The notes under the pieces were generated by a model. The model made no database searches and had not been told where the DNA came from. It worked only from the letters and a program-made list of their open reading frames with translations. Below are positions 38,544-48,146 of a stretch of DNA of 64,000 nucleotides, one piece after another; the first letter of the stretch is position 1, and each line of letters opens with the position of its first letter. Source of the DNA: Mycolicibacterium sediminis (lineage in GTDB: Bacteria > Actinomycetota > Actinomycetes > Mycobacteriales > Mycobacteriaceae); assembly GCF_010731735.1 (NCBI RefSeq), contig NZ_AP022588.1, forward strand, positions 248,001 through 312,000, given 5' to 3'. Both the position numbers and the translations under genes were made by a program.

Positions 38544-39286
38544 CAGTGAGCGCGTGGTCGAAGAAGCCGATCAAAGTCCTCGTCGTCGCGGTCGCGGGCC
38601 TGGTCGTCGCCGGCCTCGCGGCGTGCGACTCGACACCGGCCGGTCCGGTCGCCGGGCCGGACGGACCGGCTCCGAGGCAGGTCACGGTCGTGGGCGCGGG
38701 CAAGGTCCAGGGCACGCCGGACACCGTCACCGTGAACGCCGCCATCGAGTCGATCGCCTCGGATGCCACCGCCGCCATGAACCAGACCAACGAGCGGATG
38801 ACCGCGGTGATCGACGCCGTCGTCGCCCAGGGCATCGACCGCAAGGACGTCAGCACCACCCAGGTCACGCTCAACCCGCAGTACGCCGACAACTCGGTCA
38901 TCACCGGGTATCAGGCGAGCAACTCGATCGCGGTCAAGATTCGCAAGGTGGAGGCCGCCTCCCCCACGATCGCCGCGGTCCAGACCGCCGGCGGCAACGC
39001 CACGCGGATCAACTCGGTGAACTTCTCCATCGAGGACGACTCGCAGTTGGTGAAGGACGCCCGGACCCGCGCGTTCGAGGACGCCAAGGACCGCGCTCAG
39101 CAGTACGCCGACCTGTCAGGGTTGGGCCTCGGCAACGTCATCTCGATCACCGAGGCCGGCGCCGACACGCCGCCGCCGATGCCGATGCCGCGCTACGGCG
39201 CGATGGAGGCCGCGTCGGCGCCCCCGCTGGAGCCGGGTCAGCAGACGGTCGGCTTCTCGGTCACCGTCGTCTGGGAACTCGCCTAA
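38540..39286 (+). CDS. lpqG: SIMPL-domain lipoprotein LpqG
   Basis: Exported lipoprotein of 248 aa with a SIMPL (DUF541) domain. The signal peptide ends in the lipobox AGLAAC with Cys near residue 29. The SIMPL region begins VTVVGAGKVQGTPDTV and runs to the C terminus. It matches M. tuberculosis LpqG (Rv3623), which likewise lies between ftsH and hpt. The ATG at 38540 is in the second copy of a 16-base tandem duplication; no strong ribosome binding site is seen. Confidence 0.88.
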   Translation: MSVSAWSKKPIKVLVVAVAGLVVAGLAACDSTPAGPVAGPDGPAPRQVTVVGAGKVQGTPDTVTVNAAIESIASDATAAMNQTNERMTAVIDAVVAQGIDRKDVSTTQVTLNPQYADNSVITGYQASNSIAVKIRKVEAASPTIAAVQTAGGNATRINSVNFSIEDDSQLVKDARTRAFEDAKDRAQQYADLSGLGLGNVISITEAGADTPPPMPMPRYGAMEAASAPPLEPGQQTVGFSVTVVWELA

Positions 39287-39295
39287 CCCCTTCCC

Positions 39296-39354
39296 GCGAG
39301 CAGACACGAACTCCCCTTTTTCACCCCGAATGAGGGGATTTCGCGTCTGCTCGC
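39296..39354. terminator. Long inverted repeat between convergent lpqG and oxidoreductase genes
   Basis: Arms of 21 bases at 39296-39316 and 39334-39354 pair with two mismatches around a 17-base loop. It sits in the gap between two convergent genes, so a bidirectional terminator is likely. Confidence 0.65.
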
Positions 39355-39376
39355 CGGAGGGCTCGCGCCGAGAAAG

Positions 39377-41641
39377 CTAGGCCGGGGAGATCTGCACCGG
39401 GATGCCGTTGAGCACCGCGGTGCCGGACAGCGGGTCGAGCGACGTGCCGTCGTTGAGCTGGTTGACGTTGACCCCGGGGTGTCCGGCGGCGACGGTCTGC
39501 CGGACACCGGCGGCGTCGTGACCCCAGCCGTGCGGTAGCGACACCACGCCGCGCCGCAGCGCGTCGGTCAGTTCGACGGGTGCCTCGAGTTCGCCGCCGG
39601 GTCCCTTGATGCGGGCACGGTCGGTGACGCCGAGTTCGGCCGCGTCGGCGGGGTGGATCTGCAGGGTGCACCGGTTGGTGCCGCCCGACAGCGCGGGCAG
39701 GTTGTGCATCCAGCTGTTGTTGGAGCGCAGGTGCCGTCGGCCGATCAGGACGAAGCCGTCGGCGCCGCGGGTCAGCGCCGAGCGCAGCCGTGCCACGTCC
39801 TCGACGATCGACGGCGGCGCGAGTTCGACCTTGCCCGAGGGGGTTCGGAGGATCTCGGTGAGCCGCGGCCGCAGCGCGCCGAAGTCGATGCCGTGCGGGG
39901 TGTCCTTGAGGCGCTGCAGCGTCAGCCCGTCCGGCCGGGCGCCGAACCAGTCGCCGTACGGCCCCATCCGCAGCATCATGTCCAGCCTGCGCTCGTAGCC
40001 GCGGCCGGGTGCGAGCAGCTCGACCAGCTCGGCCGGGTCGCGGCCGGCGACCGGTGAGTCCGGGTCGGCGGTCTCCTTGGCCAGCGTCGCGGCGATGACC
40101 TGCTCGTCGACGAGCGCGGGGTCGGCGAACGGCCCGAGGCCGTAGAGGATCAGCGCGATGCGCGACAGGATCTCGGGCTCGTCGGGCCTGCCCGGCGGCA
40201 GGTCGACCGCGGGCGGCGAGTAGCGCGCGTTGTTGCGGACCGGGGTGCTGCTGAGCGCGACGTCGAAGTGCGCGCTCTGCGACGGCGGCGGGGGCGGCAG
40301 GATCACGTCGGCGTGCCGGGTGGTCTCGTTGAGGTACGGGTCGATGCTCAGCATGAAGTCGACGCCCTCGAGGGCATGACCGAGCCGGTCGCCGTCGGGC
40401 GCGGACAGCACCGGGTTGCCCGCGATCGTGATGACCGCCCTGGCCTGACCCTCCCCTGGCGTCTCGAGTTCCTCGGCCAGTGCGGACGCGGGCAGTTCGG
40501 AGAGCACCTCGGGGTGACCGGACACCCGGCTGTGCCACCGTCCGGTGCGAAAACCCCTGCCCGGCTTGGGCGGGCGTGGGGCTGCGGAGACCGGAGACTG
40601 GGGGAACATGGCGCCGCCGGGACTGTCGAGGTTCCCGGTGAGGACGTTGACGACGTCGACGAGCCAGCTGCCCACCGTGCCGAACTCGACGGTCGAGGTG
40701 CCCATCCTGCCGTACACGACGCTCGACGGTGCGGCCGCGAGTTCACGTGCGACGGTGCGGATCTCGTCGGGGGGCACACCGCAGTACCCGGCCACCGCCT
40801 CGGGGGCGAAGTCGTCGGCCACCGCGCGGACCTCGTCGACGCCGACGACGTGGTCGGCGAGCGCGCCCAGCGTCACCAGGTCCTCGTCGAACAGCGTGTG
40901 CACCACCGCCAGCAAGAGGGCGGCATCCGTCCCGGGGCGCGGGGCGATGTGGTGGTCGGCGAGGTCGGCGGTACGGGTCCGCGCCGGATCGATGACGACC
41001 AGCCGGCCGCCGCGCTTGCGCAGGGCCTTCAGCTTGCCGGGGAAGTCCGCGACGGTGGCCAGGCTTCCGTTGGACACCAGCGGGTTCGCGCCGATGACGA
41101 CGAGGTGGTCGGTGCGGTCGACGTCGGGCACCGTGAACGCCAGCGGGTTGCCGAACGTCATGCCGAGCGAGACGTGCTTGGGCATCTGGTCGAGCGTGCT
41201 CGCCGAGAACGTCATGCGGGTGCCGAGCCCCTTGATCACCAGGGGGACGTACAGCGCGCCCGCGATGGTGTGGGCGTTGGGGTTGCCGGCGTACACCGCG
41301 ACCGACGGTCCGCCGTGGTCGCGCACCACGGCCCCCAACCCGTCGGCGACGGACTGGAACGCCTCGTCCCAGGTGGCCTCGACGAGTTCTCCGTCCCGAC
41401 GGACGAGCGGTGCCGTCAGCCGGTCCGGGTCGCCGTCGAGTTCACCGAAGCTGGCGCCCTTCGGGCAGACGAACCCGGCGCTGAACACGTCGTCGCGGTC
41501 CCCGCGCGCGGCGATGACCGTGCCCGCGTCGATGGTCAGGACCAGGCCGCAGGTCGCCTCGCAGAACGGACAGATCCGCAGCGCGGTGTGGGTGTGCTCC
41601 GCGGCGGTCGAACCGTTCGCGGCGACTGGGGCTGAGGTCAC
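39377..41641 (-). CDS. Molybdopterin oxidoreductase (formate dehydrogenase/nitrate reductase family)
   Basis: 754-aa DMSO reductase-family enzyme expected to bind bis-MGD molybdenum and one 4Fe-4S cluster. The N-terminal cluster motif is CPFCEATC with a fourth Cys in FVCPKG. The central molybdopterin domains contain VVIGANPLVSNGS and IDPARTRTADLADHH, and a C-terminal dinucleotide-binding domain ends in NDGTSLDPLSGTAVLNGIPV. No Tat signal, so it is cytoplasmic. Substrate unknown. No electron-transfer subunit is adjacent. It starts at GTG 41641 just upstream of hpt on the same strand; I do not know it from this place in M. tuberculosis. Confidence 0.85.
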   Translation of the reverse strand: MTSAPVAANGSTAAEHTHTALRICPFCEATCGLVLTIDAGTVIAARGDRDDVFSAGFVCPKGASFGELDGDPDRLTAPLVRRDGELVEATWDEAFQSVADGLGAVVRDHGGPSVAVYAGNPNAHTIAGALYVPLVIKGLGTRMTFSASTLDQMPKHVSLGMTFGNPLAFTVPDVDRTDHLVVIGANPLVSNGSLATVADFPGKLKALRKRGGRLVVIDPARTRTADLADHHIAPRPGTDAALLLAVVHTLFDEDLVTLGALADHVVGVDEVRAVADDFAPEAVAGYCGVPPDEIRTVARELAAAPSSVVYGRMGTSTVEFGTVGSWLVDVVNVLTGNLDSPGGAMFPQSPVSAAPRPPKPGRGFRTGRWHSRVSGHPEVLSELPASALAEELETPGEGQARAVITIAGNPVLSAPDGDRLGHALEGVDFMLSIDPYLNETTRHADVILPPPPPSQSAHFDVALSSTPVRNNARYSPPAVDLPPGRPDEPEILSRIALILYGLGPFADPALVDEQVIAATLAKETADPDSPVAGRDPAELVELLAPGRGYERRLDMMLRMGPYGDWFGARPDGLTLQRLKDTPHGIDFGALRPRLTEILRTPSGKVELAPPSIVEDVARLRSALTRGADGFVLIGRRHLRSNNSWMHNLPALSGGTNRCTLQIHPADAAELGVTDRARIKGPGGELEAPVELTDALRRGVVSLPHGWGHDAAGVRQTVAAGHPGVNVNQLNDGTSLDPLSGTAVLNGIPVQISPA

Positions 41642-41657
41642 GTCGTGCTCCTGACGA

Positions 41658-42242
41658 TCAGGCTTCGTACACCTTCGGGTCGAGGGTGCCGATGAAGGGC
41701 AGATCGCGGTAGCGCTCCGCATAGTCGAGGCCGTAGCCCACGACGAACTCGTTGGGGATGTCGAAGCCCACGTAGTCGACGTCGAGTTCGGTGCGCACGG
41801 CGTCGGGCTTGCGCAGCAGCGTGCAGACCTTGAGCGAGCGGGGGTGCCGGCTGGCCAGGTTGCGCAGCAGCCACGACAGCGTCAGGCCCGAGTCGATGAT
41901 GTCCTCGACGATCAGCACGTCGCGGTCGTTGATGTCGCGGTCGAGGTCCTTGAGGATCCGGACCACCCCGGACGACGAGGTGGCGGAGCCGTAGGAGCTG
42001 ACCGCCATGAACTCGAGCTGCGTCGGCATCGGGATCGCGCGCGACAGGTCGGTGACGAACATGACGGCGCCCTTGAGCACCGTCACCAGCAGGAGGTCCT
42101 GCCCGTCGGGACCGATCGACTCGCGGTAGGCGTCGGCGATCTCCTGCGCGAGTTCGCCGGTGCGGACCCGGATGTCGTCCTCGGACAGGAGCACCGATTG
42201 GATGTCACCCGGATACTGCTCGGCGGCACTATGGGCTGGCAC
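41658..42242 (-). CDS. hpt: Hypoxanthine phosphoribosyltransferase
   Basis: Purine salvage: hypoxanthine or guanine plus PRPP to IMP or GMP; 194 aa. The PRPP loop is [14 protein letters not shown] near residue 115; [11 protein letters not shown] and the C-terminal [18 protein letters not shown] are typical. The GTG at 42242 places the start a few residues before the conserved YPGDI-SVLL. It lies 59 bases after tilS, with which it shares strand. Confidence 0.93.
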   Translation of the reverse strand: MPAHSAAEQYPGDIQSVLLSEDDIRVRTGELAQEIADAYRESIGPDGQDLLLVTVLKGAVMFVTDLSRAIPMPTQLEFMAVSSYGSATSSSGVVRILKDLDRDINDRDVLIVEDIIDSGLTLSWLLRNLASRHPRSLKVCTLLRKPDAVRTELDVDYVGFDIPNEFVVGYGLDYAERYRDLPFIGTLDPKVYEA

Positions 42243-42301
42243 GGCTTCAGCGTGCCACGTCCGGATCGACGCGACCACACCGACGCCGGATCCGGTCCAG
42301 A

Positions 42302-43264
42302 TCACACCGGTTCGCGACGCAGCACCAGCTCGCCGTCGCGGCGCTCGGCGAACATCCGCTGGCCTCGCAGCGGCGAGCTGACGGCCACCCCGCCCTGGCC
42401 GCGCCAGTCGGTGATCAGGACGTCGACGCCCCGAATGTGCTTGTCGGTCAGGCCGGTCGCACCGCCGTCGAGCAACCAGCCCCGGATCACCCGGCGCCGG
42501 ATCGAGGCGGGCAACCCGGCCAGTCGCGCGGTCTCGAGCGTGCCGTCCTCGACGATGTCGGCCCGCAGGTGGCCGGCCTGGTCGTCGAGGGTGTCGGTGT
42601 CCTCGCGCAGCGCCGCGGCGGTGCGCGCCAGGGCCGCAGCGACGCCGCCGCCGAGGACCTCCTCGAGCAGGGGCAGCACCTCGGCCCGCAGACGCGCACG
42701 GGTGTAGCGGGGATCGGCGTTGTGCGGGTCCTGCCACGGCGCCACGCCGAGTTCGGCGCACGCCGCGTGCGTCGCCTCCCGACGGATCCCGAGCAGCGGC
42801 CGGCCCCACGGCGCGTCGTACGCCCGCATGCCTGCCAGCGACCGCGGGCCCGATCCACGGCCCAGGCCGAGCAGGACGGTCTCGGCCTGGTCGTCGAGGG
42901 TGTGGGCGAGCAGCACCACCGCCCCGCGTCGGGCGTCGTCGAGCGCGGCGTAGCGGGCCGTCCGGGCAGCGGCCTCGGGACCGCCCGCCGTGCCCACCGT
43001 GACCTCGACGACGCGGGCGTCGACGCACCCGAATCCGAGGGCACGTTCGCGGGCCTCGGCCGCCACCTCCGCCGATCCGGGTTGCAGTCGGTGATCGACG
43101 ATCAGTGCGGTCGTCGGCCGCAGCGCCGCTGCGACGGCGGTCAGGGCCAACGAGTCGGCGCCGCCCGACAGGGCGACGCACCACGAGTCGGGGCCGACGT
43201 CGTGCGCGCGTTCGAACTCGAGGACCGCCCGGCGCAGCGCGGTCAGAGAACCCTGTCGATCCAT
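42302..43264 (-). CDS. tilS: tRNA(Ile)-lysidine synthetase
   Basis: Modifies C34 of tRNA-Ile(CAU) to lysidine; 320 aa, the short actinobacterial form. The PP-loop ATPase motif SGGADS is at residues 33-38; [16 protein letters not shown] and [12 protein letters not shown] are the family signatures. The start at ATG 43264 overlaps the 3' end of the zincin gene by 22 bases. Confidence 0.93.
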   Translation of the reverse strand: MDRQGSLTALRRAVLEFERAHDVGPDSWCVALSGGADSLALTAVAAALRPTTALIVDHRLQPGSAEVAAEARERALGFGCVDARVVEVTVGTAGGPEAAARTARYAALDDARRGAVVLLAHTLDDQAETVLLGLGRGSGPRSLAGMRAYDAPWGRPLLGIRREATHAACAELGVAPWQDPHNADPRYTRARLRAEVLPLLEEVLGGGVAAALARTAAALREDTDTLDDQAGHLRADIVEDGTLETARLAGLPASIRRRVIRGWLLDGGATGLTDKHIRGVDVLITDWRGQGGVAVSSPLRGQRMFAERRDGELVLRREPV

Positions 43265-44289
43265 TTCTGGGGTTCGTCGACTTCGGTTGGCAGCGGCAGG
43301 GTCTCGGCGTTCGTCCACACCGTGTTGAACCGTTCCATCCCGACCTTGGCGACGACGTCGTCGACGAAGGCCTTGCCCCTGGTGTACTGGCTCATCTTCG
43401 CGTCGAAGCCGAGCAGCGCGCGCAGCACGCGCTGCAGGGGCGGCTGCCGGCGCTGCCTCCGGTCGTTGAACCGGCGCCGGATGGTGGCGACGGACGGCAC
43501 GACGGCCGGTCCGACGGCGTCCATGACGTGATCGGCGTGTCCCTCGAGGAGGGTGCCGAGGACCAGCAGCCGGTCGAGCGCCGCACGCTGCGGTTCCGAC
43601 TGGACGGCCCGCATCAACCCGATGATGCCCTCCGAGTTCGTTTGCGGCGCAACGCCGGAACGCCGATCCCTGACGAACTCGGCGAGCCTGCCCGCCACCG
43701 CGCCGACGTCCTGGCCGGCCTCGTCGGTGACCACCGCGAGCGCACTCGACATGTGGTCGGCCAGCCACGGGTTGGCCCGGAACTGCACCCGGTGGGTGAC
43801 CTCGTGCAGGCACACCCACAGCCGGAAGTCGCTGGGGTTCACCCGCAGGTTGCGCTCGACGGTGATCACGTTCGGGTAGACGAGCAGCAACTCGCCTCCG
43901 TTGGCGGCAAAGGGGTCGTACTGCCCGAGAATGCCGGACGACACGAACGCGAGCACCGCCCCGGTCTGCGCGCCGGTGATACGGCGGGTCAGGAAGCCGC
44001 TGGACTCCCCGCCGTCGCCACCGGTCATCACGCGCATCGACTCCGTTGCCGCACCGACCCATTCGCCGCGGTCGATGATCCGGGCGTCGGTGACGGCGGC
44101 GCCCTCGTTGAGTCCGGTCACCTCGCGCACCGGCAGTTCGGCGCGCCGGGACGCTTCGGCGAGTTCGTCGATCGCCTGACGCCGGGTGTACTCGGTGGTC
44201 GGCGGTACGGGGCGGACCAGTCTGCGGCCGACGGTGGCGGCGAAGTCCCAGTCGACCGTGCGGCCCACGGTGGGCGTGGCTCCGCTCAC
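43243..44289 (-). CDS. Zinc-dependent metalloprotease-fold protein (Rv3626c-type, DUF2342)
   Basis: 348-aa protein with the zincin motif HEVTHRVQF (HExxH) near residue 175 and the [11 protein letters not shown] segment, which could give the third ligand. The family is annotated as coenzyme F420 biosynthesis-associated from its gene context in actinobacteria; its substrate is unknown. The GTG at 44289 overlaps the dacB stop (GTGA). Confidence 0.87.
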   Translation of the reverse strand: MSGATPTVGRTVDWDFAATVGRRLVRPVPPTTEYTRRQAIDELAEASRRAELPVREVTGLNEGAAVTDARIIDRGEWVGAATESMRVMTGGDGGESSGFLTRRITGAQTGAVLAFVSSGILGQYDPFAANGGELLLVYPNVITVERNLRVNPSDFRLWVCLHEVTHRVQFRANPWLADHMSSALAVVTDEAGQDVGAVAGRLAEFVRDRRSGVAPQTNSEGIIGLMRAVQSEPQRAALDRLLVLGTLLEGHADHVMDAVGPAVVPSVATIRRRFNDRRQRRQPPLQRVLRALLGFDAKMSQYTRGKAFVDDVVAKVGMERFNTVWTNAETLPLPTEVDEPQKWIDRVL

Positions 44290-45662
44290 GCGCCGCACCC
44301 GCACGTGCTGAGGGCGGTGGCGAGGGCGTCGAGCGAGGTACGCCCGGTCGGCCCGGCGTCGTTGGAGATGAACGTGAAGGTGAGCACGCGGCCGCTGGCA
44401 TCGGTGACGATGCCCGCCAGCGCGTTGGTCCCCGTCAGCGAGCCGGTCTTGGCACGCAGCAGGCCGGCCGCGTCGGTGTTCAGGTAGCGGTTGGACAGCG
44501 TGCCGCTGCCACCGGCGATGGGGAACAGGTCGACGAGCGGGCGCAGCCGGGGTTCGTCGGGGCCGGCCGCGGCGGTGACCACCTCGTCGAGCGTCTCGGC
44601 GGTCAGACGGTCGTCCACCGACAGGCCGCTCCCGTCGCGCAGCACGGCACCGCGGGTGTCGATGCCCGCGCGGCCCACCTCGTCCAGCACGGCTCGGGCG
44701 GCGCCGTCGAAGCTGACGGGCTTGCCGACGGCCATCGCGACCTCCCTGCCGATGCTCTCGGCCATCACGTTGTCGGAGGCGTTCATCATGTCGCGCAACC
44801 GTTCCATCAGAGGGGGTGACGTCACCGACGCGACCTGGACGCCGTCACGCAGCGGGGACACGACCTGGCTCACCCGGGCCGGGTCGACCCCGAGCGCCGC
44901 GGCCAGCGCACGGCCCGCGTCGAGACCGGGGGTGAACGAGCGGACCGAGTCGTGGCTGACCGGCTGGGTGCGGCCGCCGTCGAGCATGACCGACTCCATC
45001 GGCGCGATGTCGCCGTACTGGATGTCCAGCGGATCCCACCCCGGCGCCAGCGTCGGTCCGCTGTAAGCGCTCAGGTCCACCTCGACGGCCGTCGCCCTGA
45101 TCCCGGCCTTGCGCACCTGGTCGGCCAGGTCGCTGATGCGGGCGGCGTTGCGGTACCAGGTCGGCGTCTTGGGCCCGGCCGCCGACAGCGTCGGGTCGCC
45201 GCCGCCCTTGAGCACCACCAGTCCCGGCCTGTCCGGGTCGGTGAGGACGGTGGTCTGCAGCGTCGCGTCGCGGTCGAGCGCGAGCAGCGCCGCGGCCGTG
45301 GTGACGACCTTGTTGGTCGAGGCGGGTTGCATGGGCAGCGCCGCGCCCTGCGCCCACACTTCGGCGCCGGTGATGGCGTCGGTGACGCGGCCGGTCAGCC
45401 TTCCGAGGTTCGGGTCGGCGACCAGCGGGGCCAGGCGTGCCGTCACCTTGGCGCGGGACGGCTCGGCGGCGACGTCCCCGATCGCGAACAGCGCGGGTTC
45501 CGCGACCGCGGGTTCCGGTCGCGGTGGCAGGGCCTGCGCCGCGGTGGAGGATCGGCCGTCCGCGGTGAAGACGGCACCCACCAGGACGAGCGCGGCCACC
45601 ACCGCCAGCACCGCCACGCCCACGAGGACGTAGGTGGACCGACGCCACCGGGTGGGCCGCAT
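44286..45662 (-). CDS. dacB: D-alanyl-D-alanine carboxypeptidase/endopeptidase (PBP4 family)
   Basis: Peptidase S13 of peptidoglycan metabolism, 458 aa. One N-terminal membrane helix (about residues 9-32) follows RPTRWRR. Catalytic motifs are STNK in MQPASTNKVV, SDN in NASDNVMAE, and KTG in RAKTGSLTGT. The start is ATG 45662, divergent from ppa. Corresponds to Rv3627c. Confidence 0.92.
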   Translation of the reverse strand: MRPTRWRRSTYVLVGVAVLAVVAALVLVGAVFTADGRSSTAAQALPPRPEPAVAEPALFAIGDVAAEPSRAKVTARLAPLVADPNLGRLTGRVTDAITGAEVWAQGAALPMQPASTNKVVTTAAALLALDRDATLQTTVLTDPDRPGLVVLKGGGDPTLSAAGPKTPTWYRNAARISDLADQVRKAGIRATAVEVDLSAYSGPTLAPGWDPLDIQYGDIAPMESVMLDGGRTQPVSHDSVRSFTPGLDAGRALAAALGVDPARVSQVVSPLRDGVQVASVTSPPLMERLRDMMNASDNVMAESIGREVAMAVGKPVSFDGAARAVLDEVGRAGIDTRGAVLRDGSGLSVDDRLTAETLDEVVTAAAGPDEPRLRPLVDLFPIAGGSGTLSNRYLNTDAAGLLRAKTGSLTGTNALAGIVTDASGRVLTFTFISNDAGPTGRTSLDALATALSTCGCGA

Positions 45663-45726
45663 GACACTCCTCGTTCCGGGGATCGCCGAGTGAACCCGGT
45701 CGATTCCCCCGGAGCAACGCCCTGAG

Positions 45727-45752
45727 TTGACAGGGTATCGCTCGTCTATGGT
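45727..45752 (+). promoter_or_regulatory. Candidate ppa promoter
   Basis: TTGACA at 45727-45732 and TATGGT at 45747-45752, separated by 14 bases, which is short for sigma A. The TATGGT box alone may suffice. The ppa start lies 68 bases downstream. Confidence 0.35.
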
Positions 45753-45820
45753 TGACCCGCGGCGTCGGCGGACGCACGCAGTCGATGCATTCACGCCTGA
45801 CAGACGAAGGAGCCGCGACC

Positions 45821-46309
45821 GTGGAGTTCGAGGTCGTCATCGAGATCCCCAAGGGTTCGCGCAACAAGTACGAGGTCGATCACGAGACCGGCAAGCTGAA
45901 GCTGGACCGCTACCTCTACACCGCGTTCGGCTACCCCACCGACTACGGCTTCATCGAGGACACCCTCGGTGAGGACGGCGATCCGCTGGACGCGCTGGTC
46001 CTGCTGCCCGAGTCCCTCATCCCCGGCGCTGCGCTGGACGCGCGCCCCGTGGCGATGTTCCAGATGACCGACGAGAAGGGTGGCGACGACAAGGTCCTCT
46101 GCGTGCCCGCCGGCGACCCGCGGTGGGACCACGTCCAGGACATCGGCGACGTCGACGACTTCGAACTGAAGGCCATCGAGCACTTCTTCGTGCACTACAA
46201 GGACCTCGAGCCGGGCAAGTACGTCAAGGGATCGAGCTGGGTCGGCCGCGAGGAGGCCGAGGCCGAGGTGAACCGGTCGATCGAGCGCTTCAAGACCACC
46301 GGCCACTGA
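45821..46309 (+). CDS. ppa: Inorganic pyrophosphatase
   Basis: Family I soluble pyrophosphatase, 162 aa, the same length as M. tuberculosis Ppa. It hydrolyses PPi with Mg. Active-site segments seen: [36 protein letters not shown] with the signature D-x-D-P-x-D, and [11 protein letters not shown]. The GTG at 45821 is preceded by GAAGGAG at proper spacing; an in-frame start at 45752 is upstream of that site and less likely. Confidence 0.95.
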   Translation: MEFEVVIEIPKGSRNKYEVDHETGKLKLDRYLYTAFGYPTDYGFIEDTLGEDGDPLDALVLLPESLIPGAALDARPVAMFQMTDEKGGDDKVLCVPAGDPRWDHVQDIGDVDDFELKAIEHFFVHYKDLEPGKYVKGSSWVGREEAEAEVNRSIERFKTTGH

Positions 46310-46385
46310 CGCCGTCCCCCGACGCGCGAATGTTGTAGCACTGCCGTAACACGGGGTAACCCGTACGCCCCATCGACCTCGGATC

Positions 46386-46916
46386 ATGGACTCCGTGTTC
46401 ATGCATCAGGGGGTCGGGCTCGACGCGTTCAACGCGTGGCCCGAACGCAAGGCCGTGCATGCGCTCTACGAGTGCTGCAACAGCATGTCGGCGGCTCGCA
46501 CGCTGGCCGCGGGCCGCCCCTACGAGAATCACCTGGCCCTGTACCGGCACGCCGACGCCCTGCTCTTCTCGATGTCGGATGCGGCGATCGATCAGATCCT
46601 CGAGGCCTGCCCGCACGTCGGCCGCCGCCCACGCAGCTCCCGCTCGCAGGCCGAACAGTGCTCGGTGTGGGACGACGACGAGTCGGTGATGGCGGCCCTG
46701 TCGGACGCCGCCAGGACCTACGCCACGACGTTCGGCTTCGGGTTCGTGATGTTCGTCGACGGGGCGTGCGCGAACGACGTGCTGACTGCGGTGTCGGACC
46801 GCTTGCACAACGACGTCGAGACCGAGCGCAAGGTGGTGCGCAACGAGCTGGCACGGATCAACCGCACGCGGCTCGAGCGCATGTTGGGCCCGGAGGGCGG
46901 CTACCAGAACTGGTAG
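46386..46916 (+). CDS. 2-oxo-4-hydroxy-4-carboxy-5-ureidoimidazoline decarboxylase
   Basis: OHCU decarboxylase of urate catabolism, giving S-allantoin; 176 aa, all-helical. Seen: FNAWPERKAVHALYECCNS at the N terminus, PYENHLALYRHADALL, CPHVG (for the usual HP-IG) and SQAEQ, then FGFGFVMFVDG and the C-terminal RTRLERML. The ATG at 46386 is used; ATG 46401 is also possible. It stands alone after ppa, 17 kb from the uricase at the window end. It ends 10 bases from the convergent lhgO. Confidence 0.8.
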   Translation: MDSVFMHQGVGLDAFNAWPERKAVHALYECCNSMSAARTLAAGRPYENHLALYRHADALLFSMSDAAIDQILEACPHVGRRPRSSRSQAEQCSVWDDDESVMAALSDAARTYATTFGFGFVMFVDGACANDVLTAVSDRLHNDVETERKVVRNELARINRTRLERMLGPEGGYQNW

Positions 46917-46926
46917 CACTCCCGAG

Positions 46927-48117
46927 TCAGGACGCGACGAGCGTCGCGACGTGGCGTGCGATCGGAAGCGCCGCGGTGGCTGCGGGTGACGGCGAGTTGA
47001 GCACGTGGACCATGCGTGCGGTCCGTTCGACGACGAAGTCGTGCACCAGCGTGCCGTCCCGCCGGACCGCCTGCGCGCGGATGCCCGCGGGATGCGGCAG
47101 CAGGTCGGCCTTCGTCAGCGCCGGGGCGTACCGCCGGCATTCGCGGAGGTAGCTGCCCGTGAACGCCGAATTGCGGATCTCCCGCAGGCCCAGCGCGACG
47201 TGCGAGCGCGCCACCCGCCAGGCGCCAGGGAACCGGGCCATGTCGGCGACGTCGCGGACGTCGAACGACAGCTTCGGGTAGCCCTCCCGCGACAGGCCGA
47301 GGACCGCGTTCGGACCCACGGTGATGCGGCCGTCGATCGTGGGGCTGAGGTGCACGCCGAGGAATGGCAGCGTGGGATCGGGGACCGGGTAGATGAGCCG
47401 GCGGACGAAGCCCGCCCGGTCGGCGGGCAGCTGGAAGTACTCGCCGCGGAACGGCATGATCCGCACGTCGGAGTGCACGCCCGCCATGGCGGCCACCCGG
47501 TCGGCCTGCAGACCGGCGCAGGCCACCAGACGATCGCAGGTGAGGGTGCCGGCATTAGTGGTCACCGTCACCCGGGTCGGGCCCTCGGCGATCCCGACGA
47601 CCCGCTCACCGGTGCGGAGGACTCCGCCACCCGCGACCACCAGCTCGGCGAGCCGGGTACAGATCCGGCGGTAGTCGACGATGCCGGTGCGCGGCAGGAA
47701 GAGGGCGGCGAGTCCGGCGACCTCGGGTTCGAATTCGCCGAGTTCGCGCTGGTCGATCCGGTGGTGCTCGATGCCGTTCGCGACGGCGCGCTCGGCCAGC
47801 GCGTCCATCCTGGTCACCTCGGCGGGATCGGTGGCCACGATGAGCTTCCCGCACTCGTCGAAGGGGATGTCGTTGGTGGCGCAGAAGTCCTTGGTGGCCT
47901 GCTCCCCCGCCTTGCAGAGCGTCGCCTTGAGGCTGCCGGGTTCGTAGTAGATGCCGGAGTGGATGACGCCGCTGTTGTGCCCGGTCTGGTGCCGGGCGAC
48001 CGCGTCCTCGGATTCGACGACGGCGACCGTGGCGCCCGGGTCGTCGGTCAGCAGGCGGTGGGCGGTGGCGAGGCCGACGATGCCCGCCCCGATCACGCAG
48101 TATCCGAAGTGGGTCAT
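46927..48117 (-). CDS. lhgO: L-2-hydroxyglutarate oxidase
   Basis: FAD-dependent oxidase of the DAO superfamily, 396 aa. The N-terminal dinucleotide-binding motif is CVIGAGIVGLATAHRL; the LhgO signature HNSGVIHSGIYYEPGSLKA follows near residue 47. The C-terminal half contains GPNAVLGLSREGY and HVLNSPSPAATAALPI. It oxidises L-2-hydroxyglutarate to 2-oxoglutarate, probably peripheral to the membrane. It is the last gene of a leftward run behind a 2-hydroxyacid dehydrogenase. Confidence 0.92.
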   Translation of the reverse strand: MTHFGYCVIGAGIVGLATAHRLLTDDPGATVAVVESEDAVARHQTGHNSGVIHSGIYYEPGSLKATLCKAGEQATKDFCATNDIPFDECGKLIVATDPAEVTRMDALAERAVANGIEHHRIDQRELGEFEPEVAGLAALFLPRTGIVDYRRICTRLAELVVAGGGVLRTGERVVGIAEGPTRVTVTTNAGTLTCDRLVACAGLQADRVAAMAGVHSDVRIMPFRGEYFQLPADRAGFVRRLIYPVPDPTLPFLGVHLSPTIDGRITVGPNAVLGLSREGYPKLSFDVRDVADMARFPGAWRVARSHVALGLREIRNSAFTGSYLRECRRYAPALTKADLLPHPAGIRAQAVRRDGTLVHDFVVERTARMVHVLNSPSPAATAALPIARHVATLVAS

Positions 48118-48146
48118 CGCCGGTGAACTCTAGCGGCGACGAGCGG

